A stretch of DNA of 26,635 bases from Mycoemilia scoparia (taxonomy: Eukaryota; Kickxellomycota; Kickxellomycetes; Kickxellales; Kickxellaceae). How positions within the stretch are numbered: position 1 is the first letter of the stretch; each line of letters opens with the position of its first letter. The stretch spans positions 1 to 26,635 of the forward strand of contig JANBPU010000221.1 of assembly GCA_027575805.1 (NCBI GenBank). Direction: 5' to 3'. Below, one piece after another: positions 8,318-18,828 of the stretch. The notes under the pieces are model-generated. The model was given only the letters and a program-made list of their open reading frames with translations. It did not search any database and had not been told where the DNA came from. The position numbers were made by a program, and so were the translations under genes.

Positions 8318-9442
8318 CTAGACACAGATGCGATAAGTCAAGTACCGACCAGCTGTTTCTGACTGCCGGATAATCTTGACTACCTGGCCACGCTTCATGC
8401 CATAGTATTTGGCCACTGGATCGTTTTCCTTGATACGAGGAATTTGTGAATCCTTTAAACGACTGTAGTAGTAGTAGTAGTAGTAGTAGTAGTAATAGTA
8501 ACAGCAACATTTAAAAATTCATTATTGTTAATCTTCTTATATTAGTTTATATATACAAATTACACTTTAAGCTGCTACTTACTATTTGATCAAGAGCTCC
8601 TTTTTTTCTGGTGCAGTCAACACGACATGCTTTGGGACTAGCTCGTGTTTTGTAATATTAACCAAAAGTTCTTTTTCATTGAATGACTCGAGATTATATT
8701 TGCTGTCAATTGATGCCAAAGACTATTATTTCACCCATCATACATACACACGCATATTAGTTAGTTGGCCCAAGTCGTCTCTGTGGTATGTATTATAATA
8801 TAGCCATAATTGTAAATGTTGAAGAGACGTACCTTTCTGGCAATAGCAGTAAGATCTTTTCTGCAAACAATGATGGCTTTTGTAACGCCCTGTTCAATCA
8901 TCTTTTGTAAATAACTATACATAGCCACAAGAAATAATAATAATAAAGCATTTAGCAAACATAATTATAATACAAATACAAATTAGCAATAGGATTGTTT
9001 TACGTACTTTTTAATGGGCTGAACACCAACAGTCGTCGAATCAGGGAAGAACACCAACAGCTGGTCAGATGGATCATCTCTCTTTTGTACAGAAAACGTC
9101 AATCTACTCCGACTATATTTCACAGTTATTAGGATTGGCTAGTCAGTTTGTGATCTTAGCAATTATAAAGCATATTGATTTAGTGGCGGGCTCTTGTTCC
9201 TTACTCGATTGAACCGCCAGGGGCAAATTCCGCAGCAAAGGCTTCAAGGCTACGATTAATATCATGTTCAAGCACCGCGTATCCCTACAGCAATCACATA
9301 TTTTCCTATAAACTCTAATTCAAATATAATTATTTGAAGGGTAAATATTGTAGTGCCATAAGAAACTTACTCTGTCGTTGGCCATTTCGTGTAAAGTGCG
9401 ATATACTCGCCACATACGTGCTACTTCCAATCTATCTGTCAT
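8318..9442 (-). CDS. RPB5: RNA polymerase subunit RPB5 (shared by Pol I, II and III), six exons
   Basis: The exons on the minus strand are 9442-9371, 9284-9205, 9112-9008, 8914-8833, 8722-8583 and 8462-8318. The five introns (86, 92, 93, 110 and 120 nt) have donors GTAAGT, GTAAGG, GTACGT, GTACGT and GTAAGT, and all phases match. The spliced product is 207 aa, against 210 for human RPB5. Recognisable family segments in order are [55 protein letters not shown], and the strongly conserved C-terminal [19 protein letters not shown] then [16 protein letters not shown]5 forms the jaw/shelf module that contacts downstream DNA. It is invisible as a single open frame because no exon exceeds 145 nt. It is divergent from KRE33. 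Confidence 0.95.
8466..8492. repeat. (TAG)9 trinucleotide repeat in the last RPB5 intron
   Basis: Nine perfect TAG units (CTA on the transcribed strand) run up to the 3' splice site of the last RPB5 intron, ending ...CTACAG before the exon. The repeat effectively forms the pyrimidine/acceptor tract, so length changes could alter splicing. Confidence 0.85.
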
Positions 9443-9922
9443 TTTATCTCTCGAATTTATTTGTATTTGTGTTTTTTCTCTTGTTGCTGAAAAATGTCAA
9501 TATAAACTTTATAAGATTATTGTTTTTGGTTATTTTCTCTCTTTCTTTCCTCAAAGTAATGAACAAAAATAAAGAAAAAGGAAACACGCTAACGAGCAAA
9601 TTCAAATTTTACGTCTTAATATGCTACTTAGACGCTGAGAAAGCCCTGGATTGTGCTACACACGTCCTAGCAAACAAGAAATTATAGATTAGATCGGTGA
9701 TTAAATCCCTCCACCAATATTTTTTCTTTTCAAAAAGTTTTTGAGAGAGCAGCAGCAACGTATAGCAACGAGCTAGCTCTGTCTAAAAAAAGCCTTTAAT
9801 GCGTGATCACTTCTTGAGACAGTACGCTTGTTAAACCATTAAAAAATAACCCCTTTCTTTTCCTTTCCTTTTACTTTTCCCACTTAAAAACACACATAAT
9901 AAGATAAAACAGTGCAATAGAG
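9443..9922. promoter_or_regulatory. Divergent promoter region between RPB5 and KRE33
   Basis: 480 bp separate the two ATGs. A 15-bp perfect odd palindrome, TCAAAAAGTTTTTGA (9730-9744), lies near its centre, somewhat like the A-rich/T-rich elements of ribosome-biogenesis promoters. A C/T-rich block (CCCCTTTCTTTTCCTTTCC, 9850-9868) precedes the KRE33 start. Function is inferred from position only. Confidence 0.4.
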
Positions 9923-12900
9923 ATGGTAAAGAAGGTTGTGGACTCGCGTATCAACACTTTGATCAAGAATGGTGTCCAGGATAACAGACGTTCATTCTTT
10001 GTCATTGTCGGCGACAAGGGCAATGACCAGGTAAGTCTCCAGCAAAGCTTTATTCAAATGTCCCTCAAAACAGCTCCAAATTATGCAGAACCTAGCCTTA
10101 TAGCGCCCATATCCAATTACAATGATAGATCGTTAACCTCCACTGGATGCTATCTCAAGCCCGTGTCTCCGGCCGCCCCAGCGTACTATGGTGCTACAAA
10201 AAAGATCTGGGCTTCACCAGTCACCGCAAAAAGCGTGAAGCCAAAATCAAGCGCGAAATCAAAAAAGGAATCCGCGACGTCAACGCCGACGATCCATTCG
10301 AGCTATTCGTTTCATCAACCAACATCCGTTATACCTACTACAAAGAAACCCCCAAAGTCCTGGGTAACACTTTTGGAATGTGCGTTCTCCAGGACTTTGA
10401 AGCCATCACCCCAAACGTCTTGGCCCAAACCATCGAAACCGTCGAAGGTGGCGGCGTAGTCGTGTTGTTGCTAAAAACCATGAAGTCACTTAAACAGCTC
10501 TACACAATGTCTATGGACGTCCACAGCAGATACCGGACCGAAGCCCACCACGACGTCGTTGGTCGGTTTAACGAAAGATTCATGCTTTCATTGGCCGAAT
10601 GCAAAGACTGTCTAGTCGTTGACGATGAACTTAACGTTTTGCCGGTCTCGGCTGGCCGCAGTGTAAAGCCCTTACCTGCCAAGAAGAGCAGCGAAACTAA
10701 ACAACGACAAGTTGAACTTAAAGAGCTACAAACCTCTCTAAACGACACGGATGTTGTGGGTCCCTTGGTTGGAAAGGCCAAGACTTTGGACCAGGCCAAA
10801 GCAGTCATGACCTTCCTCGACACGATCTCGGAAAAAACTCTTCGCTCAACCGTTTCGCTGACAGCTGCGCGTGGTCGTGGTAAATCTGCAGCCCTGGGAA
10901 TCGCCCTAGCCGGCGCCGTTGCCTATGGCTATTCAAACATATTTATAACCTCACCTAGCCCAGAAAACCTCAAAACCCTTTTTGAGTTTATTCTCAAGGG
11001 ATTCGATGCCCTGGGGTATGAAGAGCACTTGGACTATGATATTTTGCAGTCTACCAATCCTGCATTCAACAATTCAATTGTCAGAATCAATATTAACAGA
11101 CAGCAGCATCATCGCCAGACTATTCAGTACATCCAGCCTCAGGATTCGCAGGTATTGGCGCAGGCTGAGTTGGTGGTTATTGATGAGGCTGCTGCTATCC
11201 CTTTGCCTTTGGTTAAGAAATTGATTGGCCCTTATTTGGTTTTCATGGCATCTACCATCAACGGTTATGAAGGAACTGGTAGATCTTTGTCGCTTAAATT
11301 GTTGCAACAGCTTCGTGAACAATCTCGTGGTGGCTCTGGCGTTTCTGGATTAGCAGCTGTTAGTAGAGGAGGAGATGATACTACCCAAACGTCGTCTACT
11401 TCTGTTACTACTGGAGGTCGTAGTCTTAAAGAAATAACTCTCCAGGAACCTATCAGATACTCTCCCGGCGACAGAATAGAAAAATGGCTAAACAAGCTGC
11501 TCTGTCTTGACGCTACTGTTGCATCATCATCTAAAGTCCACCAAGGATGCCCGCACCCTTCGGATTGCCAGCTCTACTGGCTCAACCGTGACGCTCTATT
11601 TTCCTACCACCCAGCATCCGAGGCTTTCTTACAACGCATCATGGCCCTCTACGTTTCATCCCACTACAAGAATTCCCCTAATGACCTGCAACTAATGAGC
11701 GATGCCCCAGCTCACCAGCTATTTGTGCTGCTTCCACCCATCGACCACCAAAATTCCAACACGCTGCCTGAACCACTTTGTGTAGTCCAAGTATGTTTGG
11801 AGGGCGAGATTTCGAGGAAATCTATAATGTCGGCTCTAAGCCAAGGTCGTAGATCAGGAGGCGATATGATCCCATGGATCGTATCACAACAATACCAGGA
11901 CCCTGATTTTGCTTCTCTTTCTGGTGCCAGAGTTGTCAGAATTGCTACACATCCTGATTATACAAGCATGGGTTATGGTGCTAGATCATTGGAATTGTTG
12001 GAACAATTCTATAAGGGCGAATTCCACTCCATCTCTGAAAATGATGATGATGATGATGACGGTGTAAAGGCCCAGTTGGATGACGAGCAGGGACTTTCTC
12101 GACTAAACGACGATCAACTCGAATCAGTCGGTGGTGGTCTTCACAAAGAAACAATTGCAATCAGACAAGCCAATGAACTACCTCCACTTTTCTTACGACT
12201 CTCTGAAAAGAAGGTTACTCGTCTCCATTGGCTGGGCGTCAGCTACGGCCTAACCCCACAACTCCACAAATTCTGGAAACGTTCCAAATTTGTCCCAATA
12301 TACCTCCGCCAAACGACAAATGACCTAACCGGCGAACACACCTGCGTAATGTTAAAAGAGCTCCCATCCGACGGACTAGCTCTAAAAACTTCATCAAACT
12401 GGTTAGACGCATTTGCCAAAGATTTCCAGCGTAGATTTATGACACTTCTCTCATTTTCGTTTGAAGACTTTACTCCAATTCTGGCAATGTCAATCATCGA
12501 GTCGATCCGGAATGGCCGTACCGCCGAATCAATTGATAATGACCGCAAAAATCTCCTGCTTGGACGAGCAAAGGAATTGTACAGTTTAATGTCACCATTT
12601 GATCTCAAACGTCTCGATTCTTATTCCAATAATTTGGTCGATTATCACGTAATCATTGATTTGGTACCTACTATTGCGGATTTGGTGTTTAGAGACAGAT
12701 TGCATGGTGCCGTGGACCTGTCTGGCGTCCAGTCTTGTTTGTTGTTGGGCATTGGATTACAACGAAAAAGCATTGAGAATGTGGCTAAGGATTTGAATTT
12801 ACCGGATAGCCAGATATTGGCCTTGTTTATTAAAATTATCAGGAAGGCATCGAAATACTTTGGCCAGGTTGAAGCTGACGCTCACTCTAAAAAATCCTTG

Positions 12901-13416
12901 TCCAAAGCCGACGATAATAATGAGAGCGATGAAGAATCTGATGGCAATGATGAAGATAGTGAAAAACAACCTAAAAGAAAACTCATTACCACAGAATCAA
13001 CATCACTTGATGCTGTTTCTCGTGACCTGAATGATGAACTTGCCTGGGAACCATTGGCCCAGTCTTTGAACGGCGATTTGGATGAAGCCGGTAAAGCCGC
13101 TGTGGCTGAACTAAAAAAGAAGCAACGTGAATTGATCGATTCGATGGATTTAGAGCAATATGCTATTGGTGGAACTGACGAGGATTGGAAAAAAGCGCAA
13201 TCTCAACTTCACGATGCTGTTGTTGCTACAGGCGGTAGCCAGAAGGCTAAGAATGCCAGTAAGACCATTAGTATTGTTAACCCTGATAGTTCAAAGAAAC
13301 GTAAGAAGGTCAAGTCGGGTGTTGTGTCGGAAATCGTGGCTCAAGAGGAGAAGCGTAAGGGTGGCGGAAGTAGCAATAAGAAGGTCAAAATGTCGAAAAA
13401 GACTCGTAGATCTTAG
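9923..13416 (+). CDS. KRE33: RNA cytidine acetyltransferase KRE33/NAT10, two exons
   Basis: The exons are 9923-10030 and 10129-13416, separated by a 98-nt GTAAGT intron in phase 0. The product is 1131 aa, against 1025-1056 in human and yeast. It makes N4-acetylcytidine in 18S rRNA and, with an adaptor, in tRNA Ser/Leu. It works in the nucleolus during small-subunit assembly. Exon 1 gives the near-invariant VDSRINTLIKNGVQ...RSFFVIVGDKG start, and exon 2 continues VNLHWMLS then RPSVLWCYKKDLGFTSHRKK. The helicase module has Walker A GRGKSAALG (Lys near 288) and a DEAA box near 388. The GNAT acetyl-CoA site is THPDYTSMGYGARS near 645-660. Low-complexity inserts include an Asp run near 674. The last 60 residues are Lys/Arg-rich, fitting nucleolar targeting. 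Confidence 0.96.
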
Positions 13417-13786
13417 ATCTCCAAAAGTGATCATTTGATATGATCTGATCTTGAGTACGTGGTTTACAAGTTGATTAATGGTTTTTTCGTGGTCTTTTGG
13501 CGACTGACTGATTGGCTGACTGACCAACTGCTACTAAAATAATGGTCTTGACTACTTCAGTTTCAAGATACACTTTTATATATCATTTTTACTGCCTCTT
13601 CTCTTGTCTTTCTTTCTATATACATATAAATAATAAACCTATCACTATTTGTTCAAACCTATATCTGCAAACATTACACGCATATATTCAAATATATTTA
13701 TACTTGATAGCCACCTATTCTCAAAGGTTTATTTGCTATAGCCAAGCAATTCAAATTCCACACAAGCCTCTCTCAAGCATTAAATA
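13417..13786 (+). promoter_or_regulatory. KRE33 3' flank and PMS1 upstream region
   Basis: 370 bp of AT-rich DNA between two same-strand genes. TATA-like runs occur at about 13616-13632 (CTATATACATATAAATAA). I see no further gene. Confidence 0.35.
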
Positions 13787-16507
13787 ATGGCAAAATCACT
13801 AGTCCCTTTATCTAACTCTGATGTTCATCAACTATGCTCAGGACAAGTCATAGTCGACCTCCGAACAGCTGTCAAAGAACTCTTGGAAAATAGCCTCGAC
13901 GCAGGAGCAACAAACATCGAGGTCCGGCTAAAAGATCACGGGCTAGCATCAATCACCATCACAGACAACGGATCAGGCATAGATCCATCAAACTACGACT
14001 CATTGTGTCTCAAGCATTGGACATCCAAACTTGAAACATTTGACGATCTCGAGTCTGTTAAAACTTTTGGGTTTCGTGGAGAAGCCCTTAGTTCGTTATG
14101 CGCAATGTCAAAAGTCACAGTAACCACCAATTCACGCAAGCCCGCATCCTCCTCCTCCAACAACAGTGGTCAATCAGAATCTACTGGTCTGGGAATGATA
14201 CTAGAATATGACTCAATGGGCAAACTAACATCCAAAAAACCAGTGGCCCGGGAGCCAGGCACAACCATAACCTTATCAAACATTTTCGCTAATTGGCCAG
14301 TTCGGTTACAAGAGCTTAAAAAGAACATTAAGCGTGAGTTTATTAAATGTGTAGTTATTGTTGAGCAATACGCACTTATCAGCAACCACGTCAGAATTTC
14401 GTTGGTCCACCAACCATCTGCCAAAGGTAGCGGTGGTGGTCCTGTCAAAACATTGTTACATACTCAAACAAGTCACAATATGATTCAAAGAATTGGAGGA
14501 ATTTTGGGTGGCCATGTAAAGAAAAATCTCGAGCAGTTTCATATCACCACAACCCCCTCCGACGCCAACAACGATAGTGGCCACAACATCAACAACCATC
14601 TAAGCGAAGCAATAATGAATGACCACAAGTTCAGTGCCAAAGGATTTATCTCAAAACCAGTTCCAGGCGCCGGTCGCTCAAATACTGACAAACAATACAT
14701 TTACATCAACGGCAGGCCGTGCGATTTACCGTCCGTTAAACGCGCTATAAACGAAATTTATCGGGGATTGAATCCAACACAGTATCCGATATTTCTGGTT
14801 GATATTGGGATTGATTCGAAGGAAATTGATGTCAACATAACGCCCAATAAACGGAGTATTTTGCTTAAACACGAACACCAGATTGTCGCATGGATCCATG
14901 ATGAAATGAAAGAAAATGTTTTGGCCCCCAGCTCTTCGACGTATAATACCAATAACAACAACTCGAGTACTTTATCTAAATATACTGTCAATAGTTCTAC
15001 CAACAGTGCTATTGGCGGTAATTCTGGGCCGACTACTAAAGAAGCTACCAATGATGGGATCATGATTACGTATTGCAGTGGTGATGGAGAAGGTCAGAAT
15101 ACTGGAAATAAAAGAATGAGGTTGATGTCAGATCAAAGCGCAGATATTGAAAATGCTGCCAACAAAGGCAATAACAAAACTATTGCTAATTTGGTTGATA
15201 TTAATACCACCACCACCAGTAAAGAAGCGCCTGTAATACACAAATCCATCCCAACTTCTATAGAACCCACTACCAGTAAAGACAGCATTGCACCGCCGCT
15301 GGTTAATAACAATGTCAGCAAAGTATTGAGACCGGTTATTATTCCAACCAGTCCAACTCCACAAAAACCAAAAGAAATACAAAATCAACCTCTTCTTGAC
15401 AAGCCGGCAGCTCCTACAGCAACAAAACCATCGAAAGCGGTGGGCAATTGTCGAAACCAATACATTACAGTCAAAACCAACACCAGCCAAATTAAACAAT
15501 CGTATTGTAATTTAAACGCCAAATCCAAAAACAAAGCTTCGCACGCTGCTCACTTAACAAGTACAAATGCTGAGCAACAACTTTTGGCAAATATATCGAG
15601 TAAAGATCAACAAGCAGCTGAGCAAGTTCTTGACCGCACAATCCATAAAGCTGATTTCAAAGACATGCAAATAATCGGACAATTCAATCTCGGTTTTATC
15701 ATCGCAAGTCTCCACAACCAAGATCTTTACATAATCGACCAGCACGCTTCGGACGAGAAGTTTAACTTTGAGGAGTTGCAACAAAAGGCAGTCATTTCTT
15801 CCCAGCCGCTGATTAACCAAGTGCCGTTAAAGCTGAGTGTAGTTGATGAAAATGTTGTGCTTGATCATTTGGATGTATTGTCAAGTAATGGATTCATTAT
15901 CATTAAAACCAATACTCCCACTGATAATAAAAATGATGATGATGATGATGATGACGGGGTTTCTGTTCCTTTGAAAGGAATTGGCGAAAAGAAAGATTAT
16001 GATGATATACCAGGACAGCAGAGATTGGTGTTACGTAGTCAACCGTTTATTGATAATGTCGTGTTTACTTTGGATGATCTGTATGAACTTATTGGAAAAT
16101 TAACAGACTATTATGTCAAGCGTCCACCCGCCACCAACCCATCAAATGGAGAAAAAGGCAATTGTGGTCGCAGTGGTGGTACTACTACTACTACTGCTAC
16201 TTGTGTTCCAAGATGTGACCGGGCTCGGAGGATTTTTGCTTCAAGGGCGTGTAGAAAATCCATAATGATTGGCGATGCTTTGAATACGGCCGAAATGACT
16301 AGGATTGTCAGGAACTTGGGAAAGCTTGAACATCCCTGGAATTGTCCACATGGAAGACCCACTATGAGACATCTTTACCAGCTTGTAGGGTCTTCTGAAA
16401 ATGATCTAGTTGGAAATGGTAGAAGAAGGAAGAAAAGGCTATTATTATCTTTGAGTGGCAATAGTTATAATAGAGCAAATTCTTTTGAAGATTATATGAC
16501 ATTATAA
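13787..16507 (+). CDS. PMS1: Mismatch-repair endonuclease PMS1 (PMS2 orthologue)
   Basis: A single exon encodes 906 aa. The protein pairs with MLH1 to form MutL-alpha, which nicks the error-containing strand. The N-terminal GHKL ATPase shows VKELLENSLDAGATNI, DNGSGID and KTFGFRGEALSSL. The C-terminal metal-dependent endonuclease motif DQHASDEKFNFE starts at residue 651, matching DQHA(X)2E(X)4E. The partner metal-site elements ACRKS and CPHGRPTMRHL are near residues 820 and 855. A disordered Asn/Ser/Thr-rich linker (about 385-600) joins the two halves. An Asp run (near 716) and a Thr run (near 800) come from trinucleotide repeats. About 45 residues extend past the usual C-terminus. The endonuclease motif separates it from the endonuclease-deficient paralogues. 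Confidence 0.96.
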   Translation: MAKSLVPLSNSDVHQLCSGQVIVDLRTAVKELLENSLDAGATNIEVRLKDHGLASITITDNGSGIDPSNYDSLCLKHWTSKLETFDDLESVKTFGFRGEALSSLCAMSKVTVTTNSRKPASSSSNNSGQSESTGLGMILEYDSMGKLTSKKPVAREPGTTITLSNIFANWPVRLQELKKNIKREFIKCVVIVEQYALISNHVRISLVHQPSAKGSGGGPVKTLLHTQTSHNMIQRIGGILGGHVKKNLEQFHITTTPSDANNDSGHNINNHLSEAIMNDHKFSAKGFISKPVPGAGRSNTDKQYIYINGRPCDLPSVKRAINEIYRGLNPTQYPIFLVDIGIDSKEIDVNITPNKRSILLKHEHQIVAWIHDEMKENVLAPSSSTYNTNNNNSSTLSKYTVNSSTNSAIGGNSGPTTKEATNDGIMITYCSGDGEGQNTGNKRMRLMSDQSADIENAANKGNNKTIANLVDINTTTTSKEAPVIHKSIPTSIEPTTSKDSIAPPLVNNNVSKVLRPVIIPTSPTPQKPKEIQNQPLLDKPAAPTATKPSKAVGNCRNQYITVKTNTSQIKQSYCNLNAKSKNKASHAAHLTSTNAEQQLLANISSKDQQAAEQVLDRTIHKADFKDMQIIGQFNLGFIIASLHNQDLYIIDQHASDEKFNFEELQQKAVISSQPLINQVPLKLSVVDENVVLDHLDVLSSNGFIIIKTNTPTDNKNDDDDDDDGVSVPLKGIGEKKDYDDIPGQQRLVLRSQPFIDNVVFTLDDLYELIGKLTDYYVKRPPATNPSNGEKGNCGRSGGTTTTTATCVPRCDRARRIFASRACRKSIMIGDALNTAEMTRIVRNLGKLEHPWNCPHGRPTMRHLYQLVGSSENDLVGNGRRRKKRLLLSLSGNSYNRANSFEDYMTL

Positions 16508-16640
16508 AAATATTTTTTAGGTATTTTTAAAATAAAAGCAATTAGATTAGATAGTATTATTAGGCAAGGTCTATTATTGATCAAAAGGCAACAAACAATT
16601 AATATAAAATAAAATTAGTATATATTCACCACAAAAAGAT

Positions 16641-16680
16641 ATTATTATTATTGTTATTAAAATTATTATTGTTATTATTA
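16641..16680. repeat. ATT-rich imperfect trinucleotide repeat at convergent 3' ends
   Basis: Imperfect ATT/GTT units fill the gap between the PMS1 stop and the stop of the minus-strand DUF2470 gene. This is probably shared 3' untranslated or terminator sequence. Confidence 0.6.
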
Positions 16681-17511
16681 ACCATCAAGTTTTTGGAATT
16701 GTTGACCAATTCGTGTCCATAACCCATGGAAACAGAATATTCCAAACGCAAGAGTCCCAAGCACCCATCTGACGGCCGTATCTTTGGGCATCTGTTTAGG
16801 CGAAACGACATGGATAAGCGTACACAGAGCAGTGGCCAGCGAAGCCTCGATCAAATGAACGACCCAGGCGTAGATCGAAATGAGTCTCAATGTCAAAGGA
16901 GTTGCCAAAGGGCTCAACAGTTTAATAAAGTACGGTTCTTCAGCATCCTTGTACATGCTGTTGTTGGTTGCATAGATTGTGTACGTGCAGCCGATCATTC
17001 CGACTATTACCAGAATAGCAGCAATGGGATTTGGGGGTTGGAAAGTAAAATCAACCAACTCGAATGCCTGTTTTCCCCCTTTGGTGGTGGTGGTGGTGCT
17101 GTTGCCGGAATATTTGGCACGATCCTCAGGACGCACTGGCAACTTTGTTCCCTCTGATACTTTTAGTGCTTTTCGTGCATCCTCGGCTAAACTTCCAATC
17201 GACTGCAAAACATCTTCAGAGTTTTTGGCTTGGGTTCTGAAAGCAAACAGCATCTCTTCATCATGGGCTTTTTCTTGATCTTCACTATTACCGCCATCAC
17301 CATCATCAGTTGGCTTGTACTTCCACACTAAGGTAAACCCATTTGAATCTAAATCTACTATCCGGGCTGAAAAGGCTGTCTTGCGCTCTCCGTAATGTCT
17401 GGCAATGTACACAAGCTCATCTTTGTGATTGTCATTCAGAGTCTTGACTACCTGGGCCTGGACTGAAATTGGTAGTTTGCTTGATGGTGCTTTCTGACGA
17501 CGTTGCTTCAT
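16678..17511 (-). CDS. DUF2470 domain integral membrane protein
   Basis: A single exon encodes 277 aa from the ATG at 17511-17509. Residues about 15-125 resemble the DUF2470 fold (HKDELVYIARHYG, then AFSARIVDLDSNGFTLVW), which elsewhere accompanies flavin/heme-binding split-barrel domains. The C-terminal half has three hydrophobic segments (about 166-186, 207-235 and 246-268) and resembles small DUF4499/TMEM254-type membrane modules. It is probably an endomembrane or ER protein with a cytosolic N-terminal domain. Biochemical function is unknown to me. The linker 124-150 has a Thr run from an ACC-type repeat. It converges on PMS1 (170 bp between stops). Confidence 0.75.
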   Translation of the reverse strand: MKQRRQKAPSSKLPISVQAQVVKTLNDNHKDELVYIARHYGERKTAFSARIVDLDSNGFTLVWKYKPTDDGDGGNSEDQEKAHDEEMLFAFRTQAKNSEDVLQSIGSLAEDARKALKVSEGTKLPVRPEDRAKYSGNSTTTTTKGGKQAFELVDFTFQPPNPIAAILVIVGMIGCTYTIYATNNSMYKDAEEPYFIKLLSPLATPLTLRLISIYAWVVHLIEASLATALCTLIHVVSPKQMPKDTAVRWVLGTLAFGIFCFHGLWTRIGQQFQKLDG

Positions 17512-18142
17512 TATCGGCTATTATTTACTTGTATATGGGATATAATTAAAAAGGATGTGTATGTATATTTGTATAAACTAAAATAGAAGAGAGGTTTGGG
17601 CTTGTTATGAGGGAATGTACTAATATAACTGCGTGTGCACTATATATATAACAAGGAGCTGTTGGGCAGATAATAAAAAGGATAAAAGAACTCAAGGCGG
17701 GGAGGAAAGAAAGACTTGCTGGTTGTTATAGATAGACAGAGGAGGAGTAGCAGCAGCAGCAGCAGATGTTTGTGACTTTTTTCAATAGTTTATCTATCAC
17801 AGCAGCTTCGGTTGATTGACATTTGGTGCTATTTGTCCATCAAATTTAATGCACAACCACGGAGAAGCATCAACAATGCCCTCCCACTCCGAAAACTGGC
17901 TAGCTGGATGGTTGGTTCTGTCCAAAGAATATACGCTCAGGCAACAGTGAGAGGCACAAAGAAGCCAGTGGTAAATGTTTGTTGGCTTAGAAGTTCTGCT
18001 GTTGCCACTGCAGCCACTCTACCAATCAATGCAACTGCACCCGCCCACATGCAAAATCCCCAGTGGCACAAAACTCACCCTCATACTTTTGTGTGTTTAT
18101 GTCCAAGCAAATCATTGTTTATACTCCTCCACCTCCCCGAGA
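17512..18142. other. Intergenic, no firm gene; CAG repeat
   Basis: The region contains the upstream region of the DUF2470 gene and a short CAG/AGC tract (17749-17765). A plus-strand frame of about 120 codons (17812-18183) is open but runs into the antisense of the J-protein last exon and matches nothing I know. A TATATATATAA run lies at 17641-17651. Confidence 0.4.
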
Positions 18143-18828
18143 TCAGAACGATGAGGATGTTGCTGGCCCGGCCAGGAACCTAGCTGCCAACACCGACAAG
18201 ATCTGCAGCTTTTGGGCATGGGGCAGCTCCTGGAATACTTCGTAGACCGCCTTTCCTTTCTGATCACGAATGGCTCCAAGTTTGCGCCCCGCAAACCCTC
18301 CCTACAAACGTTACATTTATCACCAAAAAAGCTGTTAATAAGAAAAGCATTCATTTAAAATGGCCCATTGAAAAACAACCATAGCAACTATTATGTTGTT
18401 ACACGCTCTCCACTTACCATTATGCACCCAGGCAAATTAAATATAATAAACCCAAGAATAGCACCGCCAATCATTCCCAGTGGTGCCCAATACGTAGTAG
18501 TTACTTGACCGCCCTCGCCAACTCCTTCAGCTCGTAAAAAGTCCCCAAATACATCACCAAACACATTATCCGCATTGGCCGCCCCCTCACCAGAATACTC
18601 CTGCCCCCTTCTTTCTTTGCGTGCTCGGTCATACTCTTTTCTTCTCTGGCTATCGCTTAATGTATGATACGCATCTGCCAACTGCTGGAAGTCTCTGGTT
18701 GATTGGGGAGTATTGCCATTGCGGTCAGGATGGGTCTCGAGTGCTCGTCTCATATATGCTTGCCTTATTTCATCATATGTGGCGTCTGGGCTAACCCCCA
18801 GTATACTGTAATAATCTGGAAGCGCCAT
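18143..18828 (-). CDS. J-domain (Hsp40) membrane-associated co-chaperone, two exons
   Basis: The exons are 18828-18418 and 18301-18143, with a 116-nt GTAAGT intron in phase 0. The product is 189 aa. I start at the ATG 18828-18826 (MALPDYYSILGV), since the frame upstream lacks an ATG. The J domain spans about residues 4-70, with the HPD tripeptide at 33-35 that stimulates Hsp70 ATPase, and ends SDSQRRKEYD. After an acidic/Gly linker comes a hydrophobic, Gly-rich segment (APLGMIGGAILGFIIFNLPG) that may insert in a membrane. The second exon supplies a GGFAGRKLGAIRDQKGKAVY tail typical of fungal J proteins of this kind. Without splicing the frame ends 11 codons past the donor and loses this tail. 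The client and organelle are not evident. Confidence 0.85.

Noticed and set aside
8301..8510. Minus-strand frame beginning with a long Leu run
   Set aside because: It is a wrong-frame reading of the last RPB5 exon plus the TAG repeat in the intron.
8463..9370. Intron-encoded C/D snoRNAs in RPB5
   Set aside because: The introns are 86-120 nt and lack a TGATGA C box paired with a terminal CTGA.
17812..18183. Plus-strand open frame of about 120 codons
   Set aside because: No recognisable domain, weak composition, and it runs into the antisense of the J-protein second exon. I could not find a splice structure that improves it.
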